Part shown: positions 55,020 to 64,000 of the stretch, piece by piece | Layout of the letters: each line of letters begins with the position of its first letter | Position numbering within the stretch: the stretch's first letter is position 1 | Source of the DNA: Tricholoma matsutake | Taxonomy: Eukaryota > Basidiomycota > Agaricomycetes > Agaricales > Tricholomataceae | NCBI GenBank assembly: GCA_026075535.2 | Contig: AP026538.1 | Location: 12,152,001 to 12,216,000 of the forward strand | Length of the DNA: 64,000 nt | Direction: 5' to 3' | Made by a program: the position numbers and the translations under genes | Notes under the pieces: model-generated | What the model was told of the DNA's origin: nothing | The model's database searches: none | What the model saw: the letters and a program-made list of their open reading frames with translations, nothing else

Positions 55020-56384
55020 TGTCCTCCTTCTCCTCTCTCGGCCTCGCGAGCTGTGGGAAGTTTTTGAGGTGGTGGCGTTACAAGATTAAGGAGCGGCCCC
55101 GGGTACATTTTGTCAGGCTGCTGTGCCCGTTCATTTCTGAGGACTGGACGTTTTACCAACGCAGAGCAAATCCAGTCAGATATTGAATCGTCCAAAGCCA
55201 ATCGCGATGAAGCCAAGGCTGGAATTGGCAAACTTGAACGAGATTTAGTCAAGCTAGCAGAACATGCGGCAAGGGAAGATATGCGACCGACATTCAATCA
55301 TGCCATCTTTCATCAAAACTGATAACTATTTCAGGCCGCTCATGCCCGAGCAGAAGCAAAACTTCAAGAAGACCCACTTTGAGAACGAACTCAAAGCGCT
55401 GGACAAAGCTATCAAGGAAAAGAGAGCAGCCATAGGCCCATAGGGCAAGCCCGATTGGATATACAAACAATGGAACATACTATTCAGATGCTGACCAAGG
55501 AGCAGGATGAATTCCGTATCAAACCTTGAGAAGCAATACGAATGGATCCTGCAAGATAAAGAGTGAGGCGATTCATGCTTACGTGTGCGATAGACTAACT
55601 CGGTTGAAGCGAGTTTGGGGAGCCTGATTCTCAGTATGATTTCGATGCAATCGATGTTAACTGGCAGCTAAAAGAAAAGGCGGTCGAAGAAAAGGCGGTC
55701 GAGCTGGAGAACGCCCAAAAGGGGATGAGAAAGAAAGTGAATCCAAAGGTTATCAATATGATTGAGGGGTACGTGCCTCCAGGTCATCTAGAATGTATTG
55801 CTCATCACTACCCACTCAGCGTTGTAACGAGGGAAGAAGGCCTCAAAAAGATGCTTAGTCAGGTTCAAAAGGATAAGAAGTCTTCTGAAGAAGATTGAGG
55901 AGACGATTGAGGAGCTAGACCGTTACAAGAGTGACGAGCTTCAAAAGACTTGAGAAAAGGTTGATGGGTGAGCTACCAACTCCAATCTCTTTTCACGTGG
56001 AAAGAAATTGAAGCAAACGATGCAGAGACTTTGGCGCTATATTTGCGGCCCGGGAACTTCTACCTGGCAATTTCGCTAAACTCGTACCACCTGAAGGTCA
56101 AGACCTGACGGAAGGATTAGAAGTCAAGGTCCAACCCGGGACTGTCTGGAAGGAGAGTCTGACCGAATTGAGGGGAGGACAAAGGTTGGCTGTCAATCCC
56201 CTAGTTTATGGACGCCGTCTAAATACACTTGCATTTCGCAGATCACTCATTGCACTTTCACTTATTATGGTACTTCTCCAATTCAAGCCAGCGCCCATGT
56301 ACATCCTGGATGAGGTCGACGCTGCTCTGGATCTGTCACATACACCGCATATTTCATCCCCAAGTAAGGGGGCAGATGACTCAT
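55020..56384 (+). pseudogene. SMC2 (condensin ATPase subunit) C-terminal pseudogene
   Basis: Pieces follow the order of SMC2. A coiled-coil segment (SKANRDEAKAGIGKLERDLV) is at about 55185. Then come GEPDSQYDFDAIDVNWQL (about 55620), MRKKVNPKVINMIEG (about 55725) and IEETIEELDRYKSDELQKT (about 55890). The head domain has [18 protein letters not shown] (about 56060), a signature-like [10 protein letters not shown] where SMC2 has S-G-G-Q, and Walker [17 protein letters not shown] (about 56300). Introns are still in place (for example 56185-56240 between GGQR and SLIALSL). Frameshifts, stops and loss of both ends make it non-functional. Because introns are kept, it came from a DNA duplication. 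SMC2 compacts mitotic chromosomes as part of condensin. Confidence 0.85.
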
Positions 56385-56522
56385 GAGGTAGCTAAGGTGA
56401 TGATAGTAAAAATAAAGTGAGGCATGTCCAACATGTCATGTAATCATAATGCGGGAGTCCGTACCATGCAGTAAGTTTCACAAACCAATGTAAAAAATAA
56501 TCGTCGAGGAAAAGAAACCTAT

Positions 56523-58481
56523 TCAGAAAAGTCTGGGGTTGAACCGTACCGTGGACACCCCGATAATGTCTACAGGATTTGGTGCTCCATAGCTAAGCAG
56601 TAAGTCTGTGCAGCGCCTACATTCTAACCTGCTGGGGCTGATGAGATAGGTCTCGTCCTTCTCATCTATATCTTTACAGCAACTGTCACACGTTGCTGAC
56701 ATGGCACTTTTTACTGACCGACCACCCCTCGCGAACCACCAACGCTTTGCACGGTCCCTCCAGCATTGGCGAACGGCATCCTTATATCTCTGCCTGACCT
56801 CTGAAGGATTGTAACGTTCGTAGATCAGAAAGCTTTTTTGGCTTCCACACCGTGCACAGCCCCCATTCTTACCGCTGAACTCGGTGAGTCCCCGCATTCC
56901 AGCAATGATGTGGGTGGAAGGGCACATGTTTGAAGCCTCACTGTTCAGATCAGAACAGGGGAATCCCAGAAAGCAGCAACCACAGATGAGGCAAGCATTT
57001 TGAAATGCTAGATGCTCCAGCGATAAGGGTCCATATTGGGAGTCGATCTGTTGCATGATGTTGTCATGTATATCGGTCTTGTACTTTTTAGTGGGTAAGA
57101 GCAGTGCGACACTGTCCCAACTGGTGAGTGCCCCTACAAATTCCGCTATGGTCTCCACCACTCGAAAATCAGTACCATTGAGATTGATGCTGTAAGAGCC
57201 GATGCTGTAAGGGCCATGAAGGGCCAAGGTTGAAGTGGGAGGCGCGAGGCCATGGGTTCGGATCGGTACATTCGGGTAATAATGGTGGAAGAGGGGTGTG
57301 AACCGGACAGTACGACCCAGATAAGATATAATGCCATTGACCTTGTCCACGGTGATTGTCCCCCAATCTAAGTAACCCAAAAACTCCCCCACTTCTTTTC
57401 TGTTGATTTCATCATGTAACTCTCGCCTCGAGTGGACGTCGTCTTCCGAATCGAAGATCTGGCAAAGAAGGACATGGATTTCCAACCACCCGGTCACAAT
57501 ATCGAGGTCGCTTTCATTTGTGCATTTGTATCCATACTTGTCAATCACAGACCTCACTCCACTTGTAAGCATCTCGAATGCGTGGTGAATGAATGGTCTA
57601 TTATCGTCGGTCCAAGTGAAATCCTTGTGGTCGAAGACCCAAGCCGCGATCTCGTACAGAATCCAAGCACGAGGTTCGAAAGTAGGAAACCTCCACGAGA
57701 ATCCACAGTCTCGTAGAAGCATGGGAATCTGTGAGAGGCCTCTTTTGAAGAATGTCTTCTGCACTTCACTTCGTGGGACTTGGGGCATACATGTCCAGTC
57801 TACCCATATGTAAGACCATTCCTGAGTTTCGAGGTCTTGACGGAGTAGGGTTAGATCGACTGCGTCTGGGTCAGGGTGATATGGAGTACGCCAGTAATGA
57901 CTGACGAAGAAACAATCCCGTTTGTTGGCAAATCCCCTGGCAACCGGGATAAGAACATATTCATCTAAGCGATTAGGATCCCATTTCATGAGCACTGGCT
58001 GGTTCATGAATGACTCTCTGCGCTGGAAAAACCAGTAAGTAAAGGGGGAGCCTTTCATAACACTCTCCAGGGAGCTGTGGCTCCTCAAAGAGTTTGCATT
58101 CATATCGAAAGTGGTGTCGTCCACGAAATGATTGAGCGAATGCCAGGCAGCGATGCTACGTTCGATGAGGGATTGGAATGCTGAAGAGGAAGTAGAGCCT
58201 TCTACGTGTTCTCCCTGGGCACCGGCTGGGAGTGGGGTTGTGGGTTGACCCGTACTCGTCGCGGCGTGCTCTCCCCGATTTCTCTTTTTCCGCGGTTGCC
58301 AGGCAGCGATGCTACGTTCGGCGAGGGATTGGAACACTGAAGAGGAAGTAGAGCCTTCTACGTGTTCTCCCTGGGCACCGGCTGGGAGTGGGGTTGTGGG
58401 TTGACCCGTACTCGTCGCGGCGTGCTCTCCCCGATTTCTCTTTTTCCATAGCCAACTCATCAAATCACCTGGGGAAGCCAT
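56523..58481 (-). CDS. uncharacterised 652-residue protein with SHYW/VDWTCMPQ domain and C-terminal zinc motifs
   Basis: A single uninterrupted frame from the ATG at 58481. Residues 13-116 are two near-identical 52-residue repeats (KKRNRGEHAATSTGQPTTPL start). Residues of about 190-290 contain FFVSHYWRTPYHPDPD and YIWVDWTCMPQVPRSEVQ, then LLRDCGFSW and EPRAWILYEIAAWV. This pattern recurs in fungal and other eukaryotic proteins and may be distantly related to TIR-like signalling domains; that link is a guess. The C-terminal part has Cys clusters (CLICGCCFLGFPC, CARCGSQ, CDSCCKD then CRRCTDLL) that probably bind zinc. No signal peptide or membrane segment. It is divergent from the gene at 59308. 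It looks functional, since nothing breaks the frame. Confidence 0.7.
   Translation of the reverse strand: MASPGDLMSWLWKKRNRGEHAATSTGQPTTPLPAGAQGEHVEGSTSSSVFQSLAERSIAAWQPRKKRNRGEHAATSTGQPTTPLPAGAQGEHVEGSTSSSAFQSLIERSIAAWHSLNHFVDDTTFDMNANSLRSHSSLESVMKGSPFTYWFFQRRESFMNQPVLMKWDPNRLDEYVLIPVARGFANKRDCFFVSHYWRTPYHPDPDAVDLTLLRQDLETQEWSYIWVDWTCMPQVPRSEVQKTFFKRGLSQIPMLLRDCGFSWRFPTFEPRAWILYEIAAWVFDHKDFTWTDDNRPFIHHAFEMLTSGVRSVIDKYGYKCTNESDLDIVTGWLEIHVLLCQIFDSEDDVHSRRELHDEINRKEVGEFLGYLDWGTITVDKVNGIISYLGRTVRFTPLFHHYYPNVPIRTHGLAPPTSTLALHGPYSIGSYSINLNGTDFRVVETIAEFVGALTSWDSVALLLPTKKYKTDIHDNIMQQIDSQYGPLSLEHLAFQNACLICGCCFLGFPCSDLNSEASNMCPSTHIIAGMRGLTEFSGKNGGCARCGSQKSFLIYERYNPSEVRQRYKDAVRQCWRDRAKRWWFARGGRSVKSAMSATCDSCCKDIDEKDETYLISPSRLECRRCTDLLLSYGAPNPVDIIGVSTVRFNPRLF
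58134..58445 (-). repeat. 156-bp in-frame tandem duplication within the 652-residue gene
   Basis: Copies at 58445-58290 and 58289-58134 encode 52-residue units that differ at only a few residues (Val/Ala, Ala/Ile, Gln-Pro-Arg against His-Ser). This suggests a recent duplication that kept the frame. Confidence 0.9.
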
Positions 58482-59307
58482 TTCATTCAGTGAATATCTC
58501 TGTTGTCGGGAATATATATCGGATGAATGCTAATGCTCTGCTCTTCACTCGGCCTTTTGTCTTTCTAAGTCACCGGTCTGTTGCTTTACGCTTGCCTCAT
58601 CAGCGTAAGGCAGGTCACGATTTACAATATGGTTACGCACAAAGAAATCGGCGTTGATGGGTCGATCCAATACTTTTGATTACGATGAGTTCGAAATGTC
58701 CAGCTGGGTCAACCGCTGTGCGTTGTTGCCAGGGCCCACTGAGATCTGGATAAAAACCGCTAGGCAAAACGCAACGGGGTAAGAGACGGTTTTTGAATGG
58801 AAGAGATAAGGCGGAGAGTGAGGTGCGGGGGTGGGCAATCGAGAGAAGATAATCGATGCCTGAGAGACTTAAATTACCAAAGTAGGCCATGGGCACTAGG
58901 GAAGTTCCGAGGCCGACTAAAAGGAGGAATCGGTTTTTATAAGGTCGAGTTTTTTGTAACACTTTACACCCGGACTCACTAGTGAAAACCCGTTGACGAT
59001 TCACCCGTCCTTCGCACGGCATTTGGGTGAAAACAAGCCGCAGGGTTAAAACCGTTGGGTTTCAGGTCCATAGTGTATGCAGAGGTCAGGCTGCCACGAA
59101 GGGGAACATCTGCATAGCTGGAAAATGGATTGATATCATGATGCAGGCCCCAGAAGCTCTCCCAATCTGGCCTCAAATCATGGGGCGTAACGTGACTGAT
59201 CCTGAATATGTACAAGTTGACGAATTCTCTTTCTCACACATTGACACAACACGTTCTTAAGGGCTGGAGCTCACTTGCGTGTTGTCAAGTCATTAGTCTC
59301 GTAGAAA
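58482..59307. promoter_or_regulatory. shared upstream region of two divergent genes
   Basis: About 830 bp between divergent start codons. No gene is supported. The AT/GC balance resembles unique host DNA rather than the repeats to the left. Confidence 0.45.
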
Positions 59308-60663
59308 ATGTTGAGACTATTGTTACCAACCTTTCTGGTCCTTCTCGCCTATTGCTGTCTTACCGCCTCCCAACCCGCGAAGCCTCCAAACACACCCACC
59401 CTCCAACAGCGTAGAGACACTACCCAAACCCTCCTCTCAACTGCTTGGCGAACTCCCAATGTTCTGGCCGTACTACTCATAATAGGGCGAGACGTAATCC
59501 AAAAGGCGCTCTCCCAATTATCTGGACGTACACTTGTTCCTGTAGCTTTCAGTTTCGGCTGGGTAGCTTACTCGTTTACCACGCTCATGTCTGTAGTTGG
59601 CACTGGCCGGCTGATGCCCCAGCCAGACTACCCAGCCAAGGTCATCAATGCGGAGAATGGTTATGTACGTAACAACAAGTCCTGGGTTCTTGGGCGCCTA
59701 CTTCGGGATTTCGAGCGCCCTCTTGATGACACCGTCGGGTTGAGCATCACGGTATTCAACGCACTGCCAGACAAGGAGGCTGGGGTGCCGAGGCTAGATT
59801 GGTATTGGAAAAGTGGGCTCATCGTCATGGCCGTGCAATTGGGGGTAGCGGCGATTCCATGTGGATTGTATGATGACTGGGGGATATTGCTCATGACCGC
59901 TGTGGGGACCATATTGGCACTGGCGACGGGTGCTTTGCCGCAGTGGAGATTTGAGAAGTGGGCATGTCGGCGAAAGTCGAAAACTGTCAGTCTTACAGGG
60001 GGGAATGGGACGAGATATGTGATGGTGATCATTGGGATGGCGGATAGTTTGGATCTGGAGGACCTGGCGGCAGCGGAGAGTCCAAGGATGCGCAGACGGG
60101 GCGAGTCCAGCAGTCGGTGGGGTACACGCTCCGTCCATGAAACTGGGTCAAATGTTCAGCTCATCAAGGACTTGCCGGCTGCGTTCTGGGTTACCCCGAT
60201 CGCATGTATGATACTGGCTTTCCTTTGGATCGTATTTCTTATCACTGTCTCGGGCCTGACGCAGAACACATGGTACCTCCTCGCCGTCGGTGGGATTGGT
60301 ATGATCCAGAACGTGATCGTTGCAGGTGTGAGGCGAGATATGAGTACATCCGGGATCCACTTGGTTCCTGTCGAGAAGATCGAAGGGACGAAAGTGATGG
60401 ATGCCTTGATGGACCTCGAGATCAACCACAAGGGTGTCGGGGAGTCTTTGGTGTCGGAATTTTTTCCAAAACTGAAAGCGATCGAAACTAAATGGTGGGC
60501 TGGAGGTAGGACAGCATATGACGAAAAGAGGTTCAAGGATCCTCTGCGTAAGCGGAAGGACAGGGTACAGCCTGGAGGTGACCAAGCAGCTGTAGGTCAC
60601 AAGGTGGAGCACACTGACGAGGTAACTCCAACCTCACACAAAGACGCAGTTAACAAAACCTAG
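59308..60663 (+). CDS. multi-pass membrane protein of a fungal family, unknown function
   Basis: A single frame of 451 residues from the ATG at 59308. Residues 1-20 (MLRLLLPTFLVLLAYCCLTA) form a signal peptide or anchor. Hydrophobic segments lie around residues 47-65, 75-95, 165-190, 191-210, 290-315 and 322-340. Conserved-looking motifs are LVPVAFSFGWVAYSFTTLMS, NGYVRNNKSWVLGRLLRDFE and AVPLD-type acidic loops. The C-terminal 110 residues are hydrophilic and probably cytoplasmic. Similar proteins are common in filamentous fungi and unnamed, as far as I recall. No intron is needed. It is divergent from the 652-residue gene. Confidence 0.75.
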   Translation: MLRLLLPTFLVLLAYCCLTASQPAKPPNTPTLQQRRDTTQTLLSTAWRTPNVLAVLLIIGRDVIQKALSQLSGRTLVPVAFSFGWVAYSFTTLMSVVGTGRLMPQPDYPAKVINAENGYVRNNKSWVLGRLLRDFERPLDDTVGLSITVFNALPDKEAGVPRLDWYWKSGLIVMAVQLGVAAIPCGLYDDWGILLMTAVGTILALATGALPQWRFEKWACRRKSKTVSLTGGNGTRYVMVIIGMADSLDLEDLAAAESPRMRRRGESSSRWGTRSVHETGSNVQLIKDLPAAFWVTPIACMILAFLWIVFLITVSGLTQNTWYLLAVGGIGMIQNVIVAGVRRDMSTSGIHLVPVEKIEGTKVMDALMDLEINHKGVGESLVSEFFPKLKAIETKWWAGGRTAYDEKRFKDPLRKRKDRVQPGGDQAAVGHKVEHTDEVTPTSHKDAVNKT

Positions 60664-62070
60664 GCTGACGCTGACTAACTGGTTTGAGTGGGCCGTTGCT
60701 GTCAGCATGGCAGATCTGAGTTCTCTTGGGAGGGTATTACTGTTTACATAAATGGCACATGTTGGAATGCGTGACCAACATGCACTCTGTGGCTGAGACA
60801 AGGGATTTAAGAGTTGCATGAATATCATCCCAAGAAGGCAGCAACAACCAGAGATAAAACAACCTGTCATCATCCTGCGACGCTGCTGTGTACAACCCAC
60901 TGGTGATGTTGTTCCGACCAGAGCTACTGTCAAAAATTATACACTGTTCCTTAGATGACAGGCCTTTGCAGACAAACGAGCAATGAAATTTATGCAATGC
61001 TTGTCAGTAGGACATACATTCAGAGCATGTAAGATCACTTTGATATACTTACCAGAGTACTGTACCATTTCATTCAATTCGGCAGGCCCTGTGATCTGTG
61101 ATGTTGCTGCCAAAATTATGGTTTTGGCAGCCTGCTAGGTCCACTGTGACATTGACATTTTTTCAGCAGCTGCACAATTTTTGTCCAACTAAGTTCAATA
61201 GAACATAATTATGTGAACCTGCACCACTCTTCCAAGGCAGATGAAAGATGAAACAAACATGCAATCAATAATTGTTGAGCATGACAAAGCAGTTGTATCA
61301 AGTTTGTACCTAATAGTAAGTATATAGGGATACTGGACTTGTAATGGACCACTAATTACACTAAATTTTTGAATCTCATTGTTGTCATCCCCATTCATCA
61401 GGAAAATCACATGTGTGGCACTGCATGGCAGGTGTGGCTGGTATAGCTGGTGTAGAGCCATACCTGCCATACCTGCCACAATCTCAGAACTATTGCCATA
61501 CTACCACAACTGTATCACAAGAAAGGCATGATTATGTAACTTGTTTGGCACATCTATTTTTATGTCAGCTGTGTGTGTTGTCAACATTAATGTTCTTGTT
61601 ACTTACCATTATCAATACCGATATCATACTGCTTCTGCACCATACATGCATCATCATGATGTCTGAATCCCATAGTCATGGAACTGGTTACAGTAAGTAT
61701 CAGATCTCAACATCGACCTTCATTTAATCAGTGAGCTAACTGGTGCATAGTGGAAACATCACTGTGGACCTAGCACAATATGATTTTCAGCCATTTAAAT
61801 TTGGAAATGTGAATTTCCTAACATAAATGGCTGAATTCAGGGTGGATGAATTTGGGATGAATTTTCATCCCAAATATTTCAGCCATCCAAGGGATGGAGT
61901 TCATATGTGTTACGTTACAAAATATTCTTAACCTAATGGGATGAATTTTCATTTTACAAGGGGATGAAATACAGGGGATAATTTTAATCCAAGATGAGGG
62001 TATGGATTTGCAACCATCTTAATGTGTGAATTTTCATCAAACTTTTCAACAATTTATGGGATAGTGTTTC
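60664..62070. other. no gene seen; AT-rich non-coding stretch with GGGATGAAT/ATTCATCCC repeats
   Basis: The first 400 bases include the 3' flank of the membrane protein gene. At 61800-62000, variants of GGGATGAATTTTCATCCC (self-complementary) recur at least four times. No protein-coding support. Confidence 0.5.
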
Positions 62071-62495
62071 TGTAAGGGGACTAAGGGGGTGCCCTGTGTG
62101 TTTTTCCTATTTTTTATGTTCGTCCCATATTTTTCCCCACCTCATTTCCTTCTATTCTTCATTTTCTATGATTTTTCCGGATTTTATTACTAATTTTCCC
62201 TTGCTATCATGTTTGTATATGTTGACACTTTTATATTTAGAGGCGGAGTACCCCTTCTGACACATACCCCTTGGTATGATGTCATTCGGCGGCCTTGATC
62301 CGCCTATCTCTGCCTTTTTCTATTTTTAGGTTATATTTGATTTTTGTCGTCTTCACATATACTGGGCATCAGCAAGGGGATCCTTAGAGTTTTCTCTTCG
62401 GATTTCCCTTGCTAGGTGCGCCCCCAATGCCTGTATTATGTAGTATAATTTTAACTTCGGATTTCCCTTTGCTAGAGGCTTAGGTTGCCCTTATA
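62071..62495 (+). repeat. solo LTR of the gypsy A/C family (425 bp) with target duplication
   Basis: Starts TGTAAGGGGACTAAGG and ends GCCCTTATA. Flanked by GTTTC at 62066-62070 and GTTTC at 62496-62500. No internal element sequence is nearby, so it arose by LTR-LTR recombination. Confidence 0.93.
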
Positions 62496-62500
62496 GTTTC

Positions 62501-63000
62501 CTGCCACAAAGGTGTGAATAACAGGGTGTGTTTTCAGCCTGAAATAAAATACAAATTTCATACTATTATGAGATGATTTTAGTAGGGAAATTTCTTTCAT
62601 TAAATATTGAATTGACTGTTCCTTCCTCAGGTATTATTGTTATTGTTTTCAGAATGAGAGGATACTTTTCACACTTCAGGATTACAAGTGTTAAGAGAAT
62701 TTTTTTCATCCCAAAAAAGGGGATTTTTCATTTGTGTTGTAATTGTTTTACTGACAAGTCATTTGCAGCCCACCCTCAAAACATCACATGATGAATGTTG
62801 AACATCACGTCACATCAACATCAACCATAACCACCATGCCGCCATCTCACCTCACCATGACCACCACCATCGACGATGACGACGTCCCCCCTCTCTCCTC
62901 TCTCTTCCCACAACCCCAATGCTGTCAATGCTGACTCCCACAACAACAAACACAACACTGGCAACACCACCTGTGGCCACAAAAGCTATCTCGCTCACAA
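62501..63000. other. no gene seen; AT-rich then CAC/GAC-rich sequence
   Basis: A 72-codon frame at 62573-62791 resembles no protein. From 62800 composition becomes rich in CACCA, GATGACGACG and similar simple triplets. Confidence 0.4.
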
Positions 63001-63009
63001 CGCAGCTCA

Positions 63010-64000
63010 AACAACGTGAATCATTGTTTGGGCCATAGTAAGTTTTTTTCTGCTATAATTTGTGTTCATTTTACTAACTAAACTATTACTTTATGTTTAG
63101 GGAAAAAATGAGGCCTATGATGCACGATGGGAACAACAGGAATGACAAATGACAAATGGGAGGGGCAGAGATGGGCAATGACGACGATGACAGTGACAGA
63201 AGACAGGATGGCAGTGGGAGGCCCGTATAGTGGGACCCACCAGGTAAGTACACCACCCCCTCGATTACCTGCCATGTCACGCTGACAACGCCCCCACCTC
63301 CTTCCCCAGAGCTCGACAATGACATCCGAGAAACATCTGCCCCATGCCCACGAGCGATTGCTCATGGGGTGGATCACGGGTGCTCACTGCGAACACCATC
63401 CATGCCCCACACCACGCTGCTGTGGATGACATGGCACCCACCCCCATGCCTACGAGCAACTGCTCATAGGGTGGGATCGCAGGTGCAGCCTGTCTACGAT
63501 GACAGGGTGGGGAGGGGACAACACTGCCAGCACCAGCACCAGCAGGACGATGATGGGACACAGGGCAGGGGGGACGACACGACAATGGAGGGGGATGACA
63601 CCCACCCCACACCTACAAGCACCTGCTCATAGGGTGGATTGTGGGCATCTACGGTGATGGGACAACGAGGGGGACAACATGACAACAAGGGGGCACAACA
63701 ATGACACTTGCAAACGAGCCCCACGATGGCCAAAAGTTTTTTTCTTTTCTTTTTTTCTTATTCAATTGTACTAATAAACAATTCTACTTCATTTTCTAGG
63801 GAAAAACTCGACCAGCTATGCTGAAAATGGGCACCCTGACACGTATCATCATTTGGGGCATGTAAGTTTTTTTCTTTTCTTTCTTTCTTATTCAATCATA
63901 CTAACCATTAGATTAATTGATTTTTTAGGGAAAAAACTCGAGGAATCACCCCGAAAATGGGCACCCCACGCCCTGGGTGATGAACGAAGGAGGAAAAGAG
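63010..64000. repeat. repeat region with GAGCAN-type palindromes and intron-like tandem units, related to the hAT interior
   Basis: The motif CCTACGAGCAACTGCTCATA and variants occur near 63345, 63445 and 63610, similar to motifs inside the hAT element at 42492-44136. The phrases CATTGTTTGGGCCATAGTAAG (about 63020) and TCATTTGGGGCATGTAAG (about 63850) resemble TCGTTTGGGCCATC at 43600. Units starting GTAAGTTTTTTTCTTTTCTT and ending TAGGGAAAAA repeat at about 63735 and 63858, with an older one at 63037. Probably another non-autonomous element that runs off the right edge. Confidence 0.45.

Noticed and set aside
59661..60612. Several minus-strand frames of 114-154 codons
   Set aside because: They are shadows of the 451-residue membrane protein, whose plus-strand frame is longer, begins with a hydrophobic leader and has regularly spaced membrane segments.

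Overview
This window looks like a repeat-dense, probably subtelomeric or heterochromatic region of a basidiomycete (Agaricomycete-type) genome. The clues are short GT-AG introns of 45-64 nt, Plavaka-type transposases, a TET/JBP-type oxygenase exon, chromoviral Ty3/gypsy elements, a Penelope-like retroelement next to TTAGGG-type repeats, and a Crinkler-type effector gene. I see no convincing rRNA, tRNA or CRISPR locus. Only three or four genes look intact; most of the rest is nested mobile DNA that has decayed.

Layout. 1-3041: a minus-strand hAT transposon (BED finger and dimerisation-region remnants) invaded by a Ty1/copia element whose 5' LTR, leader and gag run off the left edge. 3.4-5.9 kb: degenerate Plavaka transposase 1. 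6.3-6.5 kb: PIF1/Helitron-like helicase fragment cut by gypsy element A (6522-9250, minus, 5'-truncated). 9251-16886: a large palindromic satellite block made of a 22-bp G-rich minisatellite, a unit of about 170 bp and a 61-bp unit, ending on both sides in telomere-like TTAGGG. 16887-27462: gypsy element B (5'-truncated, 3' LTR present) with complete gypsy element C (20757-26786, TSD TTGTC) nested in it. 27959-30194: an intact three-exon Crinkler gene with two header domains, a nuclease-like region and a kinase-like region. 30.2-34.3 kb: non-coding dispersed repeats. 34482-36382: 5'-truncated, endonuclease-less Penelope-like element (PLE) with telomere-like 3' sequence. 36.6-40.7 kb: minus-strand TET/JBP-type gene with upstream modules. 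41552-46315: Plavaka transposase 2, interrupted by a non-autonomous hAT (42492-44136, 8-bp TSD). 46.8-55.0 kb: a copia remnant (3' LTR 54808-55019) split by a 6.9-kb MULE (47587-54518, 9-bp TSD) that carries both a FAR1/SWIM-type transposase and a Ulp1-like protease. 55.0-56.4 kb: SMC2 pseudogene. 56523-58481 (minus) and 59308-60663 (plus): two intact, divergent host-like genes. 62071-62495: solo LTR of the A/C family with TSD GTTTC.

How it fits together. The insertions can be ordered: copia into hAT; gypsy A into the helicase fragment; gypsy C into gypsy B; hAT into Plavaka 2; MULE into copia 2. Many in-frame stops sit where relatives have CGA, which fits methylated-CpG decay. The strongest candidates for something little described are the palindromic satellite with telomere-like ends, the MULE with a Ulp1 protease, and the TET/JBP gene beside a Plavaka element. 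All functions are inferred by reading the sequence; no database search was run.
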